The translations under genes and the position numbers were made by a program. The notes beneath the pieces were generated by a model. It saw nothing but the letters and a program-made list of their open reading frames with translations, was not told the origin of the DNA and did not search any database. Positions 10,923-19,761 of a stretch of DNA of 64,000 nucleotides are shown here, piece by piece. This DNA comes from Nocardia xishanensis NBRC 101358 (GTDB lineage: Bacteria; Actinomycetota; Actinomycetes; Mycobacteriales; Mycobacteriaceae), in the NCBI RefSeq assembly GCF_001613365.1, contig NZ_BDCF01000005.1, positions 62,001 to 126,000 of the forward strand. The letters run 5' to 3'. Numbering within the stretch: the stretch's first letter is position 1; each line of letters starts with the position of its first letter.

Positions 10923-11615
10923 GTGACGACAACGACTGCGGGCTACGGACAGTACTGCCCGATATCCCGGGCCCTCGACCTGCTCGGCGAGCGATGGTCG
11001 CTGCTCATCCTGCGTGACCTGCTGCTCGGCAGCACCCGTTTCAACGACCTCGCCCGCGGCCTGCCAGGGCTGTCGCGCACCCTGCTCACCAAGCGGTTGC
11101 GCCAGTTCGAGCGCGCGGGGTTGATCGAGAAGATCGGCGGCCGGTACCTGATGACAGAGGCCGGACGTGACCTCGAGCCGATCCTGTTCGGCCTCGGCGC
11201 TTGGGGCGCGCGCTGGACCTTCGGTGAACCCGACCCGGAAGAACTCGACGCCGACCTGCTCGTCTGGTGGATGCACACCCGCTTGGACACCTCCTCGTTC
11301 CCCAGCGCCCGGCAGGTGCTCGCGGTGCGGTTCACCGACGATCCGCGCCGCTACTGGATCGTCGTCGAACGCGGCGCGCCCTCGGTGTGCGTCACCGATC
11401 CCGGCTATCCGGTGGACGTCACGATTCGCTCCGATGTCAGCTCGCTCTACCAGGTGTGGCTCGGCCGAATTCCGGTGTCGCACGCGCTGCGCACCGGTCG
11501 GCTCGAATTCGCCGGACCGACGGTGCTGACGCGCAGGATGCCTGCCGTGCTGCAACTGAGTCCGGTTGCCCCGTATTCGGATTCGCGGGCCGAACTGACA
11601 TCGATGTCGGCCTGA
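10923..11615 (+). CDS. HxlR family winged-helix regulator with SCP2-like C-terminal domain
   Basis: 230 residues. Residues of about 10-100 are the HxlR helix-turn-helix: CPISRALDLLGERWSLLILRDLL with a single cysteine near the N-terminus, often a redox or aldehyde sensor in the family. About residues 130-220 resemble a sterol-carrier-protein-2-like domain, suggesting a lipid or acyl ligand. That would fit control of the divergent acyl-CoA dehydrogenase. The GTG at 10923 is used because the HTH begins ten residues later. Confidence 0.85.
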   Translation: MTTTTAGYGQYCPISRALDLLGERWSLLILRDLLLGSTRFNDLARGLPGLSRTLLTKRLRQFERAGLIEKIGGRYLMTEAGRDLEPILFGLGAWGARWTFGEPDPEELDADLLVWWMHTRLDTSSFPSARQVLAVRFTDDPRRYWIVVERGAPSVCVTDPGYPVDVTIRSDVSSLYQVWLGRIPVSHALRTGRLEFAGPTVLTRRMPAVLQLSPVAPYSDSRAELTSMSA

Positions 11616-11628
11616 ACGGGCCGGTGGG

Positions 11629-12510
11629 CTAGGGGTTGCGCGCGATATCGATGCGGATGGAATCGCTGTCCTTGATGACGAACACCCGGTCCTGCTTGGC
11701 TTTCCACTGCTGTGGGAGCAGGTAATAGCGGTCCGAGGTGCGTACGAGAAGCCACAGTCCGCTGTAGACGTAGCGGTATTTCTCGTTGGGCGCGGTGATC
11801 TCGCCGACCTGCGCGCCCGCGCCCTCGATGCCGAGACGGTCGACGCTGAACACGACGATGGCGGGCCGGTCGACGAAATGCACCGCCTCCTGGTGCACGG
11901 CGTCGTCCCGGCCCTTGCGGTCGGCGAAGGCGGCGACGGCCCAGATGTAGCCGATCATGACGATCGCGACGAGCGCGATGGTCCTGACCTGCATCACCGT
12001 CCGGCTCGGCCGCCGGATGCCGAGTACGGCGGGGTACCGCCAGAGCAGCCAGGTCGCGTAGCCGATCATCGCCGCGCCCGCGATCAGCAGGAACGGCGCC
12101 TCTTCCACGAGCGGAGCGGCGAACGGCGTCGGCGTGGAGGTGATGACGGCGACCACGGCGATGAGCAAAACGCCCGCCGCGGCCGACAGCCGGACCCACC
12201 ACCGCAGCGTCTTGCGCGGACGCCCGCTTTTGAGCGCGTGCCAGACCGGCAATCTCCGGACGGCGAGCAGGCCGAGGATCCAGAACAGGGTGGTGAGCAG
12301 CGGCAGGAACATCGCGCCGACGCTGAAGAGGATGTAGTCCTGTGTGGTGAATCCGAGCGTTCCGGCGGACACGCCGAAGTGCCAGAAGAAGGCCCGGCTG
12401 TAAGCCCAGCCGAAGTAGTAGAGCACGCCGGTGACGAACGCCACCTGCGAGGCGACGGCTCCGAGCAGGGGAAGCAGCGCGAAGGCGCGCGCGTCGGTCT
12501 CGGAGGTCAC
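11629..12510 (-). CDS. Multi-pass membrane protein of unknown function
   Basis: 293 residues with about five hydrophobic segments (near residues 10-35, 60-85, 108-130, 140-160 and 178-198) and a soluble C-terminal domain of about 95 residues. That tail includes VVFSVDRLGIEGAGAQVGEI. I do not recognise a family. The GTG start at 12510 overlaps the stop of the lipoprotein gene by four bases, so the two are translationally coupled and probably act together at the membrane. It converges with the HxlR gene, 13 bases away. Confidence 0.7.
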   Translation of the reverse strand: MTSETDARAFALLPLLGAVASQVAFVTGVLYYFGWAYSRAFFWHFGVSAGTLGFTTQDYILFSVGAMFLPLLTTLFWILGLLAVRRLPVWHALKSGRPRKTLRWWVRLSAAAGVLLIAVVAVITSTPTPFAAPLVEEAPFLLIAGAAMIGYATWLLWRYPAVLGIRRPSRTVMQVRTIALVAIVMIGYIWAVAAFADRKGRDDAVHQEAVHFVDRPAIVVFSVDRLGIEGAGAQVGEITAPNEKYRYVYSGLWLLVRTSDRYYLLPQQWKAKQDRVFVIKDSDSIRIDIARNP

Positions 12511-12872
12511 TGGGATGGCGTGGGTACGGACGAATTGGACGTGGGAGCGGGCGAGTTGCTCGGACCGACTTCAGCGGCCGTCGGACCCAGCGAGTTCGTC
12601 GGAAGTGTCGTGGGCGGCCCAACCGTGGAGACGGTCGACGTCGGTCGGCTGACCGGTGTGGCGGTGTTCGGAATCAGACCTGTAGGCCCGATCGTCGGCG
12701 GCATCGGCGTGGGTAAGGACGCGGTCGTGACCGTCGGCGTCGGTGTGGCGGATACGGCGTTCGTCGTCGGCGTGGTCGTCGTACCACTGTCTCCGGTGTC
12801 CCCGTCCCCGCACCCGGCCACGGCGAGAGCCGACGCCAGTAGCACCGCGGCGATGCCATATCCGGTACGCAC
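12507..12872 (-). CDS. Thr/Pro-rich lipoprotein
   Basis: 121 residues. A signal peptide ends in the lipobox LAVAGC, giving a lipid-anchored cysteine at about position 21. The mature part is a low-complexity stretch of Thr, Pro, Ser and Val with no recognisable fold, typical of a flexible cell-wall spacer and possibly O-glycosylated. The GTG start at 12872 has GAGGGG upstream. It overlaps the membrane protein gene downstream. Confidence 0.7.
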   Translation of the reverse strand: MRTGYGIAAVLLASALAVAGCGDGDTGDSGTTTTPTTNAVSATPTPTVTTASLPTPMPPTIGPTGLIPNTATPVSRPTSTVSTVGPPTTLPTNSLGPTAAEVGPSNSPAPTSNSSVPTPSQ

Positions 12873-13006
12873 GATCGGAAATCCCCTCGTCGTCCGATCC
12901 ACAATTGCCCCGAAAATTGTGGCACGGCACCCGCCCCGCGCGGGACCGTTCGCGGAGATCGAATCCCGCCGGGACCACGCCACGATGGTCCCGGCGCACC
13001 GTTCGG

Positions 13007-14296
13007 CTACAGGTTCCCGACGACGTGCTCCAGTCGCCGCGCGACCAGTTCCCGCGCCTGCTCCCGCAGCGCGGGCCGGTACCCGCTCGGGTAGACGGGA
13101 TCGCCGGGGGCGTAGTTCTTCAGCACTTCCTTGGCGAGTGTGATCTTGTGGACCTCGGTCGGCCCGTCGGCGATCGCCATGACCTCGGCGTAGTTCATCA
13201 TGTCGACGAACGGCAGGTCCTCGCTGACGCCGATGGCGCCGTGCAGGTGCAAGGCGCGCTGGGCGATGTCGTGCATGACCTTGGGCATGGCCACCTTGAT
13301 GGCGGCGATGTCCTTGCGCACCTTCAGGTAGTCCTGTTCCTTGTCGATGCGCCATGCGGTGCGCAGCACCAGCAGCCGGAACTGTTCCATCTCGATCCAG
13401 CTGTCGGCGATGCGCTCCTGGGTCATCTGCAAGCCGCCGAGCGGCCCCTTGCGCATCTGCCGCGATACCGCGCGTTCACACATCATGTCGAAAGCCTTGC
13501 GCACCAAGGCGACCGTGCGCATGGCGTGGTGCACGCGTCCGCCGCCGAGCCGGGTCTGGGCGACGACGAAGCCCTGGCCCTCGGCGCCGAGCAGGTGGTC
13601 GGCGGGGACCCGTACGTCGGTGAAGCGCAGGTGACCCTCGTGCTCGCTGAAGCCGTGCACGTGGAAGTTCTTGACGATCTCCAGGCCGGGCGCGTCGGCG
13701 GGGACGATGAACATCGACATGCCCTGGTACGGGCTGACATCCGGGTTGGTGACGACCATGACGATGTGGAAGCTCGCGAACTGCGCGTTGGAGTTGAACC
13801 ACTTCTCGCCGTTGATCACCCAGTGGTCGCCGTCGCGCACCGCGCGGGTGCGGAAGAGCGTCGGGTCCGAGCCGCCGGTGGGCTCGGTCATCACGTAACA
13901 GGAGCCGATCTCACCGGCCAGCAGCGGCTCGAGGTACTTCGCCTTCTGTTCCGGGGTGCCGTAGTGCGCGAGGATCTCGGCGTTGCCGGAATCCGGTGCC
14001 TGGCAACCGAATACCGACGGCGCCCAGACGGACGTGCCGAGCACCTCGTTGAGCAGCGCCAGCTTCATCTGTCCGTAGCCCTGGCCGCCGAGCTCGGGGC
14101 CGAGGTGGCAGGCCCACAGCCCCTGTTCCTTCACCTTCTCCTTGAGCGGCCGCATGAGCGCCATGGCCTCGGTGTTGCTGCGGTCGTAGGGATTCGGGTA
14201 CAGCAGGTCGAGCGGCTCCACCTCGGTGCGGACGAACTCGGCGGCCCAGTCCAGCTTCCGCTGGAACTCCGGTTCCGTTTCGAAATCCCAAGCCAT
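13007..14296 (-). CDS. Acyl-CoA dehydrogenase, ACAD10/11-like
   Basis: 429 residues, longer than classic acyl-CoA dehydrogenases and starting MAWDFETEPEFQRKL. The sequence has CYVMTEPTGGSDPTLF (flavin loop), WVINGEKWFNSNA, GGGRVHHAMRTV and LHLHGAIGVSEDLPF, as in the ACAD10/11 group. Those enzymes oxidise long or branched acyl-CoA, or 4-hydroxy acids after phosphorylation. The start lies 2 bases after the TetR stop. It is the last gene of a four-gene minus-strand operon with an SDR, a zinc alcohol dehydrogenase and TetR, suggesting breakdown of an alcohol- or acid-type lipid. Confidence 0.88.
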   Translation of the reverse strand: MAWDFETEPEFQRKLDWAAEFVRTEVEPLDLLYPNPYDRSNTEAMALMRPLKEKVKEQGLWACHLGPELGGQGYGQMKLALLNEVLGTSVWAPSVFGCQAPDSGNAEILAHYGTPEQKAKYLEPLLAGEIGSCYVMTEPTGGSDPTLFRTRAVRDGDHWVINGEKWFNSNAQFASFHIVMVVTNPDVSPYQGMSMFIVPADAPGLEIVKNFHVHGFSEHEGHLRFTDVRVPADHLLGAEGQGFVVAQTRLGGGRVHHAMRTVALVRKAFDMMCERAVSRQMRKGPLGGLQMTQERIADSWIEMEQFRLLVLRTAWRIDKEQDYLKVRKDIAAIKVAMPKVMHDIAQRALHLHGAIGVSEDLPFVDMMNYAEVMAIADGPTEVHKITLAKEVLKNYAPGDPVYPSGYRPALREQARELVARRLEHVVGNL

Positions 14297-14298
14297 GA

Positions 14299-14934
14299 TC
14301 AGCCTTTCGTGTGGTGGTCGGTGACGACGACGCCGTCCAGGACGGTGGCGGCGAGCAGTTCCGCGATCTCGCCGGGGGAGCGGCCGCCGTGCGGGCGATA
14401 CCAGAAGGTCACCATGTTCAGCATGCCGAGGACGCTGTTGGTGATCACGTGGTCGGCGGTGCGCAGCAGGCCTGCGGCGTAACCCGCGTCGAGCACCTGC
14501 TGCCAGTGCAGTTGAATCCGGTCGCGCAATTCCTGTAGCTGCGCGCCACGCTCGCCGGTGAGCGCGCCCACGTCGCGCAGCTGGATGGCGACCTCGCGAC
14601 GGTGGTCCACGATCAGTTCGACGTGGCTGTGAATCAGCTTGCGCAGCTTGGTGATCGGGTCGTCGTCGCCGCTCGTGATGCGTTCGGCGTCGGCCAGCAT
14701 GAGCTGGATGTAGTCGCGCAGGATCTGCCAGAGCAGTTCTTCCTTCGACCCGATGTGGTAGTACAGCGCGCCGCGCTGCACGTCGGCGCGGTCGCCGATC
14801 TCGGCGACGCCGGTGCCGTGGAAGCCCTTCTCCGCGAAGAGTTCCACGGCGGCGCGGACGATACGACCCCTGGTGTCGCCCGCCGTCGATTCCGAGGCGG
14901 GCGGGCGTCCGCGACGGCGCGTGAGGCCGGTCAT
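14299..14934 (-). CDS. TetR family regulator, probably of lipid metabolism
   Basis: 211 residues. The HTH covers about residues 20-70 (GFHGTGVAEIGDRADVQRGALYYHIGSKEELL). The C-terminal domain resembles acyl-CoA-responsive KstR/FadR-like regulators of actinomycetes. The ATG at 14934 overlaps the alcohol dehydrogenase stop in an ATGA, so it is translated inside the operon it presumably controls. An upstream GTG at 14940 is a less likely start. Confidence 0.85.
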   Translation of the reverse strand: MTGLTRRRGRPPASESTAGDTRGRIVRAAVELFAEKGFHGTGVAEIGDRADVQRGALYYHIGSKEELLWQILRDYIQLMLADAERITSGDDDPITKLRKLIHSHVELIVDHRREVAIQLRDVGALTGERGAQLQELRDRIQLHWQQVLDAGYAAGLLRTADHVITNSVLGMLNMVTFWYRPHGGRSPGEIAELLAATVLDGVVVTDHHTKG

Positions 14935-15980
14935 CCCCACGGATCCAGCAGGATCTTGCAGACCTTGTCGTCGCGCTCGGCGAACATGCGGTACGCCGCA
15001 GGCCCTTCCGACATCGGCAACCGGTGCGAGACCACGGCTTCCGGGCGCAGCCTGCCCGCGGCGGTGAGTTTCAGCAGCGCGGGCAGTTCGTATTGGACCG
15101 AGCACAGCCCGATGTGGAACTCGAGCTCCTTGACCTGCGCGAGCGGCAGGTGGAAGGGGAAGGCCCGGTTCTGGCTGACGCCGACGACGCTGACCCGTCC
15201 GCGATGGCCGACCACACTGGTCGCCAACGCGATGGTGGCGTCGGCGCCGACCGCCTCGAGCGCGACATCGGCGCCGCCGCCGAGCATTTCGCGCACGGCC
15301 TGCTTCGGGTCATCGGATTCGACGGGTTCCGCGCCCAGCTCGGCCGCCCTGGCGCGCCGGTCGGCGACCAGGTCGATGCCGAGCACCCGCGCGGCGCCCA
15401 TCGCGAACGCGGACTGCACCGCCATCAGTCCGACCGGGCCCAATCCGATCACGACCACGGTGTCGCCCGGCGCGACGCGCGCCCGCCGGGCGGCGTACCA
15501 GGCGGTGGGGGCGTTGTCGGTCAGTACGATCGCCGCCTCGTCGCCGATCGCGTCGGGCAGTCGCACCAGGTTGCCGGTGGCGTGCGGCACCGCGAGCAGC
15601 TGCGCCTGCGCCCCCGGCAGCGAGCCGCCGAGCCCGTAGCAGGCGTCGACCGGCAACGGCTGCCGCTCGCACGCCGCGACGATGCCAGACCGGCAGCGGC
15701 CGCAGCGGTCGCAGCCCGCCGAAGCGGGCACAAGCACCCGGTCGCCGACCGCGAGGCCGTGCGCCTGGGGCCCGAGCTCCACGATTTCGCCGACGGCCTC
15801 GTGACCGACTCCGTAGCCGGTGCCGGGAGCGAATCCGTGACCCCCGTATATGTGCAGGTCGCTGCCGCAGATTCCGGCGGCGGTGACCCGCACGATCGCC
15901 CCGTCTTCGCCGGGCAGCACCGGGTCGCCGATATCGCCGAACGAGATCGCTCGAGGCCCGGCGTAGGTCAGTGCTTTCAC
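14931..15980 (-). CDS. Zinc-dependent alcohol dehydrogenase
   Basis: 349 residues of the medium-chain dehydrogenase family. The catalytic zinc site is seen as GICGSDLHIYGGHG and GHEAVGEIVELG. The structural zinc lobe is GCDRCGRCRSGIVAAC with four cysteines. The Rossmann turn GLGPVGLMAVQ binds NAD(P). Substrate is unknown. It follows the SDR gene by 40 bases, and its stop overlaps the TetR start, so it belongs to the same operon. Confidence 0.88.
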   Translation of the reverse strand: MKALTYAGPRAISFGDIGDPVLPGEDGAIVRVTAAGICGSDLHIYGGHGFAPGTGYGVGHEAVGEIVELGPQAHGLAVGDRVLVPASAGCDRCGRCRSGIVAACERQPLPVDACYGLGGSLPGAQAQLLAVPHATGNLVRLPDAIGDEAAIVLTDNAPTAWYAARRARVAPGDTVVVIGLGPVGLMAVQSAFAMGAARVLGIDLVADRRARAAELGAEPVESDDPKQAVREMLGGGADVALEAVGADATIALATSVVGHRGRVSVVGVSQNRAFPFHLPLAQVKELEFHIGLCSVQYELPALLKLTAAGRLRPEAVVSHRLPMSEGPAAYRMFAERDDKVCKILLDPWG

Positions 15981-16020
15981 GGGAGTGTCCCTTCGATCGT
16001 GAGTGCGTATGGCGTGCGGC

Positions 16021-16761
16021 TCATCGCCAGCCGCCGTCGAGCGCGAGGGTCGCCCCGGTGCAGAAGGACGACGCCTCGGTGGCGAAGTACATTGCGGCGC
16101 CGACGATTTCGTCCGGCCTGCCGACCCGGCCCATGGCGTTGTGGTCGGTGAGCGCGGCGCGCAGCTCGTCGGGCCAGGCCTTGGCGATGTCCGTCTCGAA
16201 AGGTCCGCACTGGATCGTGTTGACCCGCACCTTCGGCCCGTAGGTCTGTGCCAGGCCCGCGGTGAGCGCGTTGAGTCCGGCCTTGGCCGCCGCGTAGGGC
16301 ACCGCGAGCGGTTCCGGCCTCGCGGCCTCGATGGAGGAGATGTTGACGATGCTGCCGCCCTCGCCCGCCGCCATCCTCGTCGCGACGAGCGCGGAGAGCC
16401 GGAACGGTCCCTTGAGGTTCACGCCGACGACCTTGTCGAACATCGCCTCGCTCACCTGGTCGAGGCTGGGATACAGCAGGGACATGCCCGCGTTGTTCAC
16501 CAGCACGTCGACCCGGCCGAACTCCGCGTAGGCGGCCTCGACGAGCGCGTCGCACTGGTCCCACTCGCTCACGTTGCAGGCGACCGGGAGCGCCCGGCGG
16601 CCGTGCGCGTTCTTCACCTCGTCGGCCAGCGCGACGCAGCCCTCGAGCCTGCGGCCCGCGATGACGACGTCCGCGCCCGCGGCGGCGAAGGCGAGCACCA
16701 TCTCCCGGCCCAGGCCGCGGCTGCCGCCGGTGACCAGAACGACCTTGTCGGTGAGCGACAT
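16021..16761 (-). CDS. Short-chain dehydrogenase/reductase
   Basis: 246 residues. The NAD(P) motif is VTGGSRGLGRE at about residue 10, NNAG at about 90, and the catalytic Ser and YxxxK appear as NISSIEAARPEPLAVPYAAAK. The C-terminus ends ALDGGWR as usual for the family. The ATG at 16761 follows GGAAGGGG. It is the first gene of the lipid-type operon running down to 13007. The promoter should lie in the 267-base gap shared with divergent glcB. Confidence 0.88.
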   Translation of the reverse strand: MSLTDKVVLVTGGSRGLGREMVLAFAAAGADVVIAGRRLEGCVALADEVKNAHGRRALPVACNVSEWDQCDALVEAAYAEFGRVDVLVNNAGMSLLYPSLDQVSEAMFDKVVGVNLKGPFRLSALVATRMAAGEGGSIVNISSIEAARPEPLAVPYAAAKAGLNALTAGLAQTYGPKVRVNTIQCGPFETDIAKAWPDELRAALTDHNAMGRVGRPDEIVGAAMYFATEASSFCTGATLALDGGWR

Positions 16762-17028
16762 CGGGCGCCCCTTCCGCAGCAGAAATGTTCCGGTCAGTAC
16801 ATTAATTGCGCTGAGCGTTACGATCAAGAGGTTGTTCGGCCGACCGCCGACATCGCGTGACGCGCCGACCGATCGACCCCGATCGACGGCGTGGCGAAAT
16901 ATCGCGAGCAGCCCTGGCGTTCACCCGACGCACTCGGCGTGCGCTGGCCCTCCACAGGGCATGGGCCTACCGACGGGTAACGTATAGCCCGTCTTTTTCA
17001 CCCGGCTTTCTCAGAAGTGAGGCAGTAG

Positions 17029-19209
17029 ATGACAGAGCGGATTCAGGTCGGCGGGCTCCAGGTGGCCAGCGTTCTCCACGAGTTCGTCGAGAACGAGGCG
17101 CTTCCCGGTACCGGCGTAGATTCCGCCGCGTTCTGGGCGGGCGCCGAGCAGGTGATCAACGACCTCGCTCCGCGCAACCGCGCCCTGCTGGCCGAGCGCG
17201 ACGAGATCCAGGGCAAGCTCGACGCCTGGCATGCCGAGAACCCGGGCGCCGGCTACGACAAGGCCGCCTACAAGAACTTCCTGACCGAGATCGGCTACCT
17301 GCGCCCCGAGCCCGCCGACTTCGAGATCGAGACCGAGAACGTGGACGCGGAGATCGCCGTCACCGCCGGTCCGCAGCTGGTGGTCCCGGTCATGAACGCG
17401 CGCTTCGCGATCAACGCCGCCAACGCCCGGTGGGGCTCGCTGTACGACGCGCTCTACGGCACCGACGCCATCTCCGAGGCGAACGGCGCCGAGAAGGGCA
17501 CCGGCTACAACAAGGTGCGCGGCGACAAGGTCATCGAGTGGGCGCGCAACTTCCTCGACGACTCCGTCACCCTGATCACCGGTTCGCACATCGGCTCCAC
17601 CTCCTACAAGATCGTCGACGGCGAGCTGGAGGTCGGTCTGGAGGACGGCACCGAGATCGGTCTGGCCGACCCCTCGCAGCTGGTCGGCTACCTCGGTGAC
17701 CCGGCCGCGCCGAGCTCGGTGCTGCTGAAGCACAACGGCCTGCACATCGAGATCCAGATCGACCCGAGCTCGCCCATCGGCAGCACCGACACCGCGGGCG
17801 TCAAGGACGTCGTGCTGGAGTCCGCGGTCACCACGATCATGGACTTCGAGGACTCGGTCGCCGCGGTGGACGCCGAGGACAAGGTGCTCTGCTACCACAA
17901 CTGGCTCGGCCTGATGAAGGGCACGCTCGCCGAGAAGGTCACCAAGGGCGACAAGTCCTTCACCCGCACCATGAACCCGGACCGCGTCTACACCGCGCTG
18001 GACGGTTCCGAGCTGGTGCTGCACGGCCGTTCGCTGCTGTTCGTGCGCAACGTCGGCCACCTGATGACCTCCGACGCCATCCTCGACGCCGAGGGCAACG
18101 AGGTGCCGGAGGGCATCATGGACGGCCTGATCACCTCGTTGATCGCCAAGCACTCGCTGGGCGACGACACCGAGCTGAAGAACAGCCGCACCGGCTCGGT
18201 CTACATCGTGAAGCCGAAGATGCACGGCCCCGACGAGGTCGCCTTCACCAACGAGCTGTTCGGCCGCATCGAGGACGTCATCGGCCTCGACCGCAACACT
18301 CTCAAGGTCGGCATCATGGACGAGGAGCGCCGCACCACGGTGAACCTCAAGGCCTGCATCCAGGCCGCCAAGGAGCGGGTGGTGTTCATCAACACCGGCT
18401 TCCTCGACCGCACCGGCGACGAGATCCACACGTCCATGGAGGCCGGGCCGATGGTCCGCAAGGCCGACATGAAGGCCCAGCAGTGGATCCTGTCCTACGA
18501 GGACTGGAACGTCGACACCGGTCTGACCGCGGGTCTGCCCGGCAAGGCGCAGATCGGCAAGGGCATGTGGGCCATGCCTGACCTGATGGCCGACATGCTG
18601 GTCCAGAAGGTCGGTCACCCGAAGGCGGGCGCCAACACCGCGTGGGTGCCCTCGCCGACCGCCGCCACCCTGCACGCGACCCACTACCACCTGGTCGACG
18701 TGTTCAAGCGGCAGGCCGAGATCGCCAAGGGCGGTCGCCGCGCCACCGTCGACCAGATCCTGGAGATCCCGCTGGCCGCCGAGCCCAACTGGACCGCCGA
18801 GGAGAAGCAGCAGGAGCTCGACAACAACTCGCAGTCCATCCTCGGCTACGTGGTGCGCTGGATCGACCAGGGCGTCGGCTGCTCCAAGGTGCCCGACATC
18901 AAGGACGTCGCGCTCATGGAAGACCGTGCCACCCTGCGGATCTCGAGCCAGCTCATGGCGAACTGGCTGCGCCACGGCATCGTCACCGCCGACGAGGTGG
19001 TGGCCAGCCTGGAGCGGATGGCCCCGGTCGTCGACCGCCAGAACGCGGGCGACCCGAACTACCGCGCGATGGCCACGGACTTCGCGGGCAGCATCGCCTT
19101 CCAGGCCGCCAAGGAACTGATCCTCGAGGGCACCAAGCAGCCCAACGGCTACACCGAGCCCATCCTGCACCGCCGCCGCCGCGAGGCCAAGGCGCTGGAC
19201 TGCGTGTAA
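17029..19209 (+). CDS. glcB: Malate synthase G
   Basis: 726 residues, the expected size for isoform G. It condenses glyoxylate with acetyl-CoA to malate in the glyoxylate shunt. The TIM barrel carries [13 protein letters not shown] (substrate arginine), the metal-binding acidic residues and the catalytic base D632 in [10 protein letters not shown]. The ATG at 17029 has a GTGAGG just upstream. It is transcribed alone and ends at a strong hairpin. Expression is expected on acetate or fatty acids, which suits the lipid genes around it. Confidence 0.97.
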   Translation: MTERIQVGGLQVASVLHEFVENEALPGTGVDSAAFWAGAEQVINDLAPRNRALLAERDEIQGKLDAWHAENPGAGYDKAAYKNFLTEIGYLRPEPADFEIETENVDAEIAVTAGPQLVVPVMNARFAINAANARWGSLYDALYGTDAISEANGAEKGTGYNKVRGDKVIEWARNFLDDSVTLITGSHIGSTSYKIVDGELEVGLEDGTEIGLADPSQLVGYLGDPAAPSSVLLKHNGLHIEIQIDPSSPIGSTDTAGVKDVVLESAVTTIMDFEDSVAAVDAEDKVLCYHNWLGLMKGTLAEKVTKGDKSFTRTMNPDRVYTALDGSELVLHGRSLLFVRNVGHLMTSDAILDAEGNEVPEGIMDGLITSLIAKHSLGDDTELKNSRTGSVYIVKPKMHGPDEVAFTNELFGRIEDVIGLDRNTLKVGIMDEERRTTVNLKACIQAAKERVVFINTGFLDRTGDEIHTSMEAGPMVRKADMKAQQWILSYEDWNVDTGLTAGLPGKAQIGKGMWAMPDLMADMLVQKVGHPKAGANTAWVPSPTAATLHATHYHLVDVFKRQAEIAKGGRRATVDQILEIPLAAEPNWTAEEKQQELDNNSQSILGYVVRWIDQGVGCSKVPDIKDVALMEDRATLRISSQLMANWLRHGIVTADEVVASLERMAPVVDRQNAGDPNYRAMATDFAGSIAFQAAKELILEGTKQPNGYTEPILHRRRREAKALDCV

Positions 19210-19225
19210 TACGCTGAGCGGCAAA

Positions 19226-19258
19226 CGAATCCCCCGGTCGAGTCGGCCGGGGGATTCG
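19226..19258. terminator. Strong hairpin between glcB and a convergent gene
   Basis: A perfect 12-bp stem (19226-19237 with 19247-19258) and a 9-base loop, 16 bases after the glcB stop and 4 bases before the stop of the minus-strand gene. It can serve both. Confidence 0.7.
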
Positions 19259-19262
19259 CGCG

Positions 19263-19742
19263 TCATAGCCCCCTGTCGGCCATGGCCGCGTAGCTCAGGG
19301 CGGTGACCACGCCGTACGCCAGGTGGGGCACGAGGTCGCTGAGCCAATCGGAGCGCCCCCACCGGCGGGGATCGGAGACCTTCAGAGTGAACAGCGAGAA
19401 CCCGGTGAGTGACATGGCCGCGGCGGTATTGGCGAGGCTCGCGGCCGGAATCGATGGCTGCCATCCGGTGGAACGGGCGAAACCGTAAACGCAGCCCACC
19501 GAGAGACCGGTCCCGGTGCCCAGCAGCGATCCCGCGCCGGAGATCCGGCTCTGCCGCTGTTCATCGTCACCGGGCACTTGCACGCCCAGCTTGTCGGCCA
19601 TGCGCTGGACGCTCTCTTCCGGAGTGCGGCTCGGCGGCCGACCACGCGCCATCATGTCGAGGAAGGTGACGGCGTTCAACGCGGTGGTTCCGGCGGCCCC
19701 GGCGGCCGCGCCCCACAGGATGGCTCTCAGCACGGTGGTCAC
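19263..19742 (-). CDS. Small membrane protein of unknown function
   Basis: 159 residues with hydrophobic stretches at about 5-25, 68-88, 95-118 and 138-155 and a charged loop around residues 32-65 (RPPSRTPEESVQRMADKLG). Family not recognised. The GTG start at 19742 lies 19 bases after the FHA-ABC exporter gene on the same strand, so cotranscription is likely and an accessory role is possible. Confidence 0.65.
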   Translation of the reverse strand: MTTVLRAILWGAAAGAAGTTALNAVTFLDMMARGRPPSRTPEESVQRMADKLGVQVPGDDEQRQSRISGAGSLLGTGTGLSVGCVYGFARSTGWQPSIPAASLANTAAAMSLTGFSLFTLKVSDPRRWGRSDWLSDLVPHLAYGVVTALSYAAMADRGL

Positions 19743-19761
19743 CGGCCGCTGGACCGGTGCG

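Noticed and set aside
17011..19464. An 817-codon open frame antisense to glcB
   Set aside because: It mirrors glcB codon structure, has no motif, and is a usual side effect of high-GC third positions.
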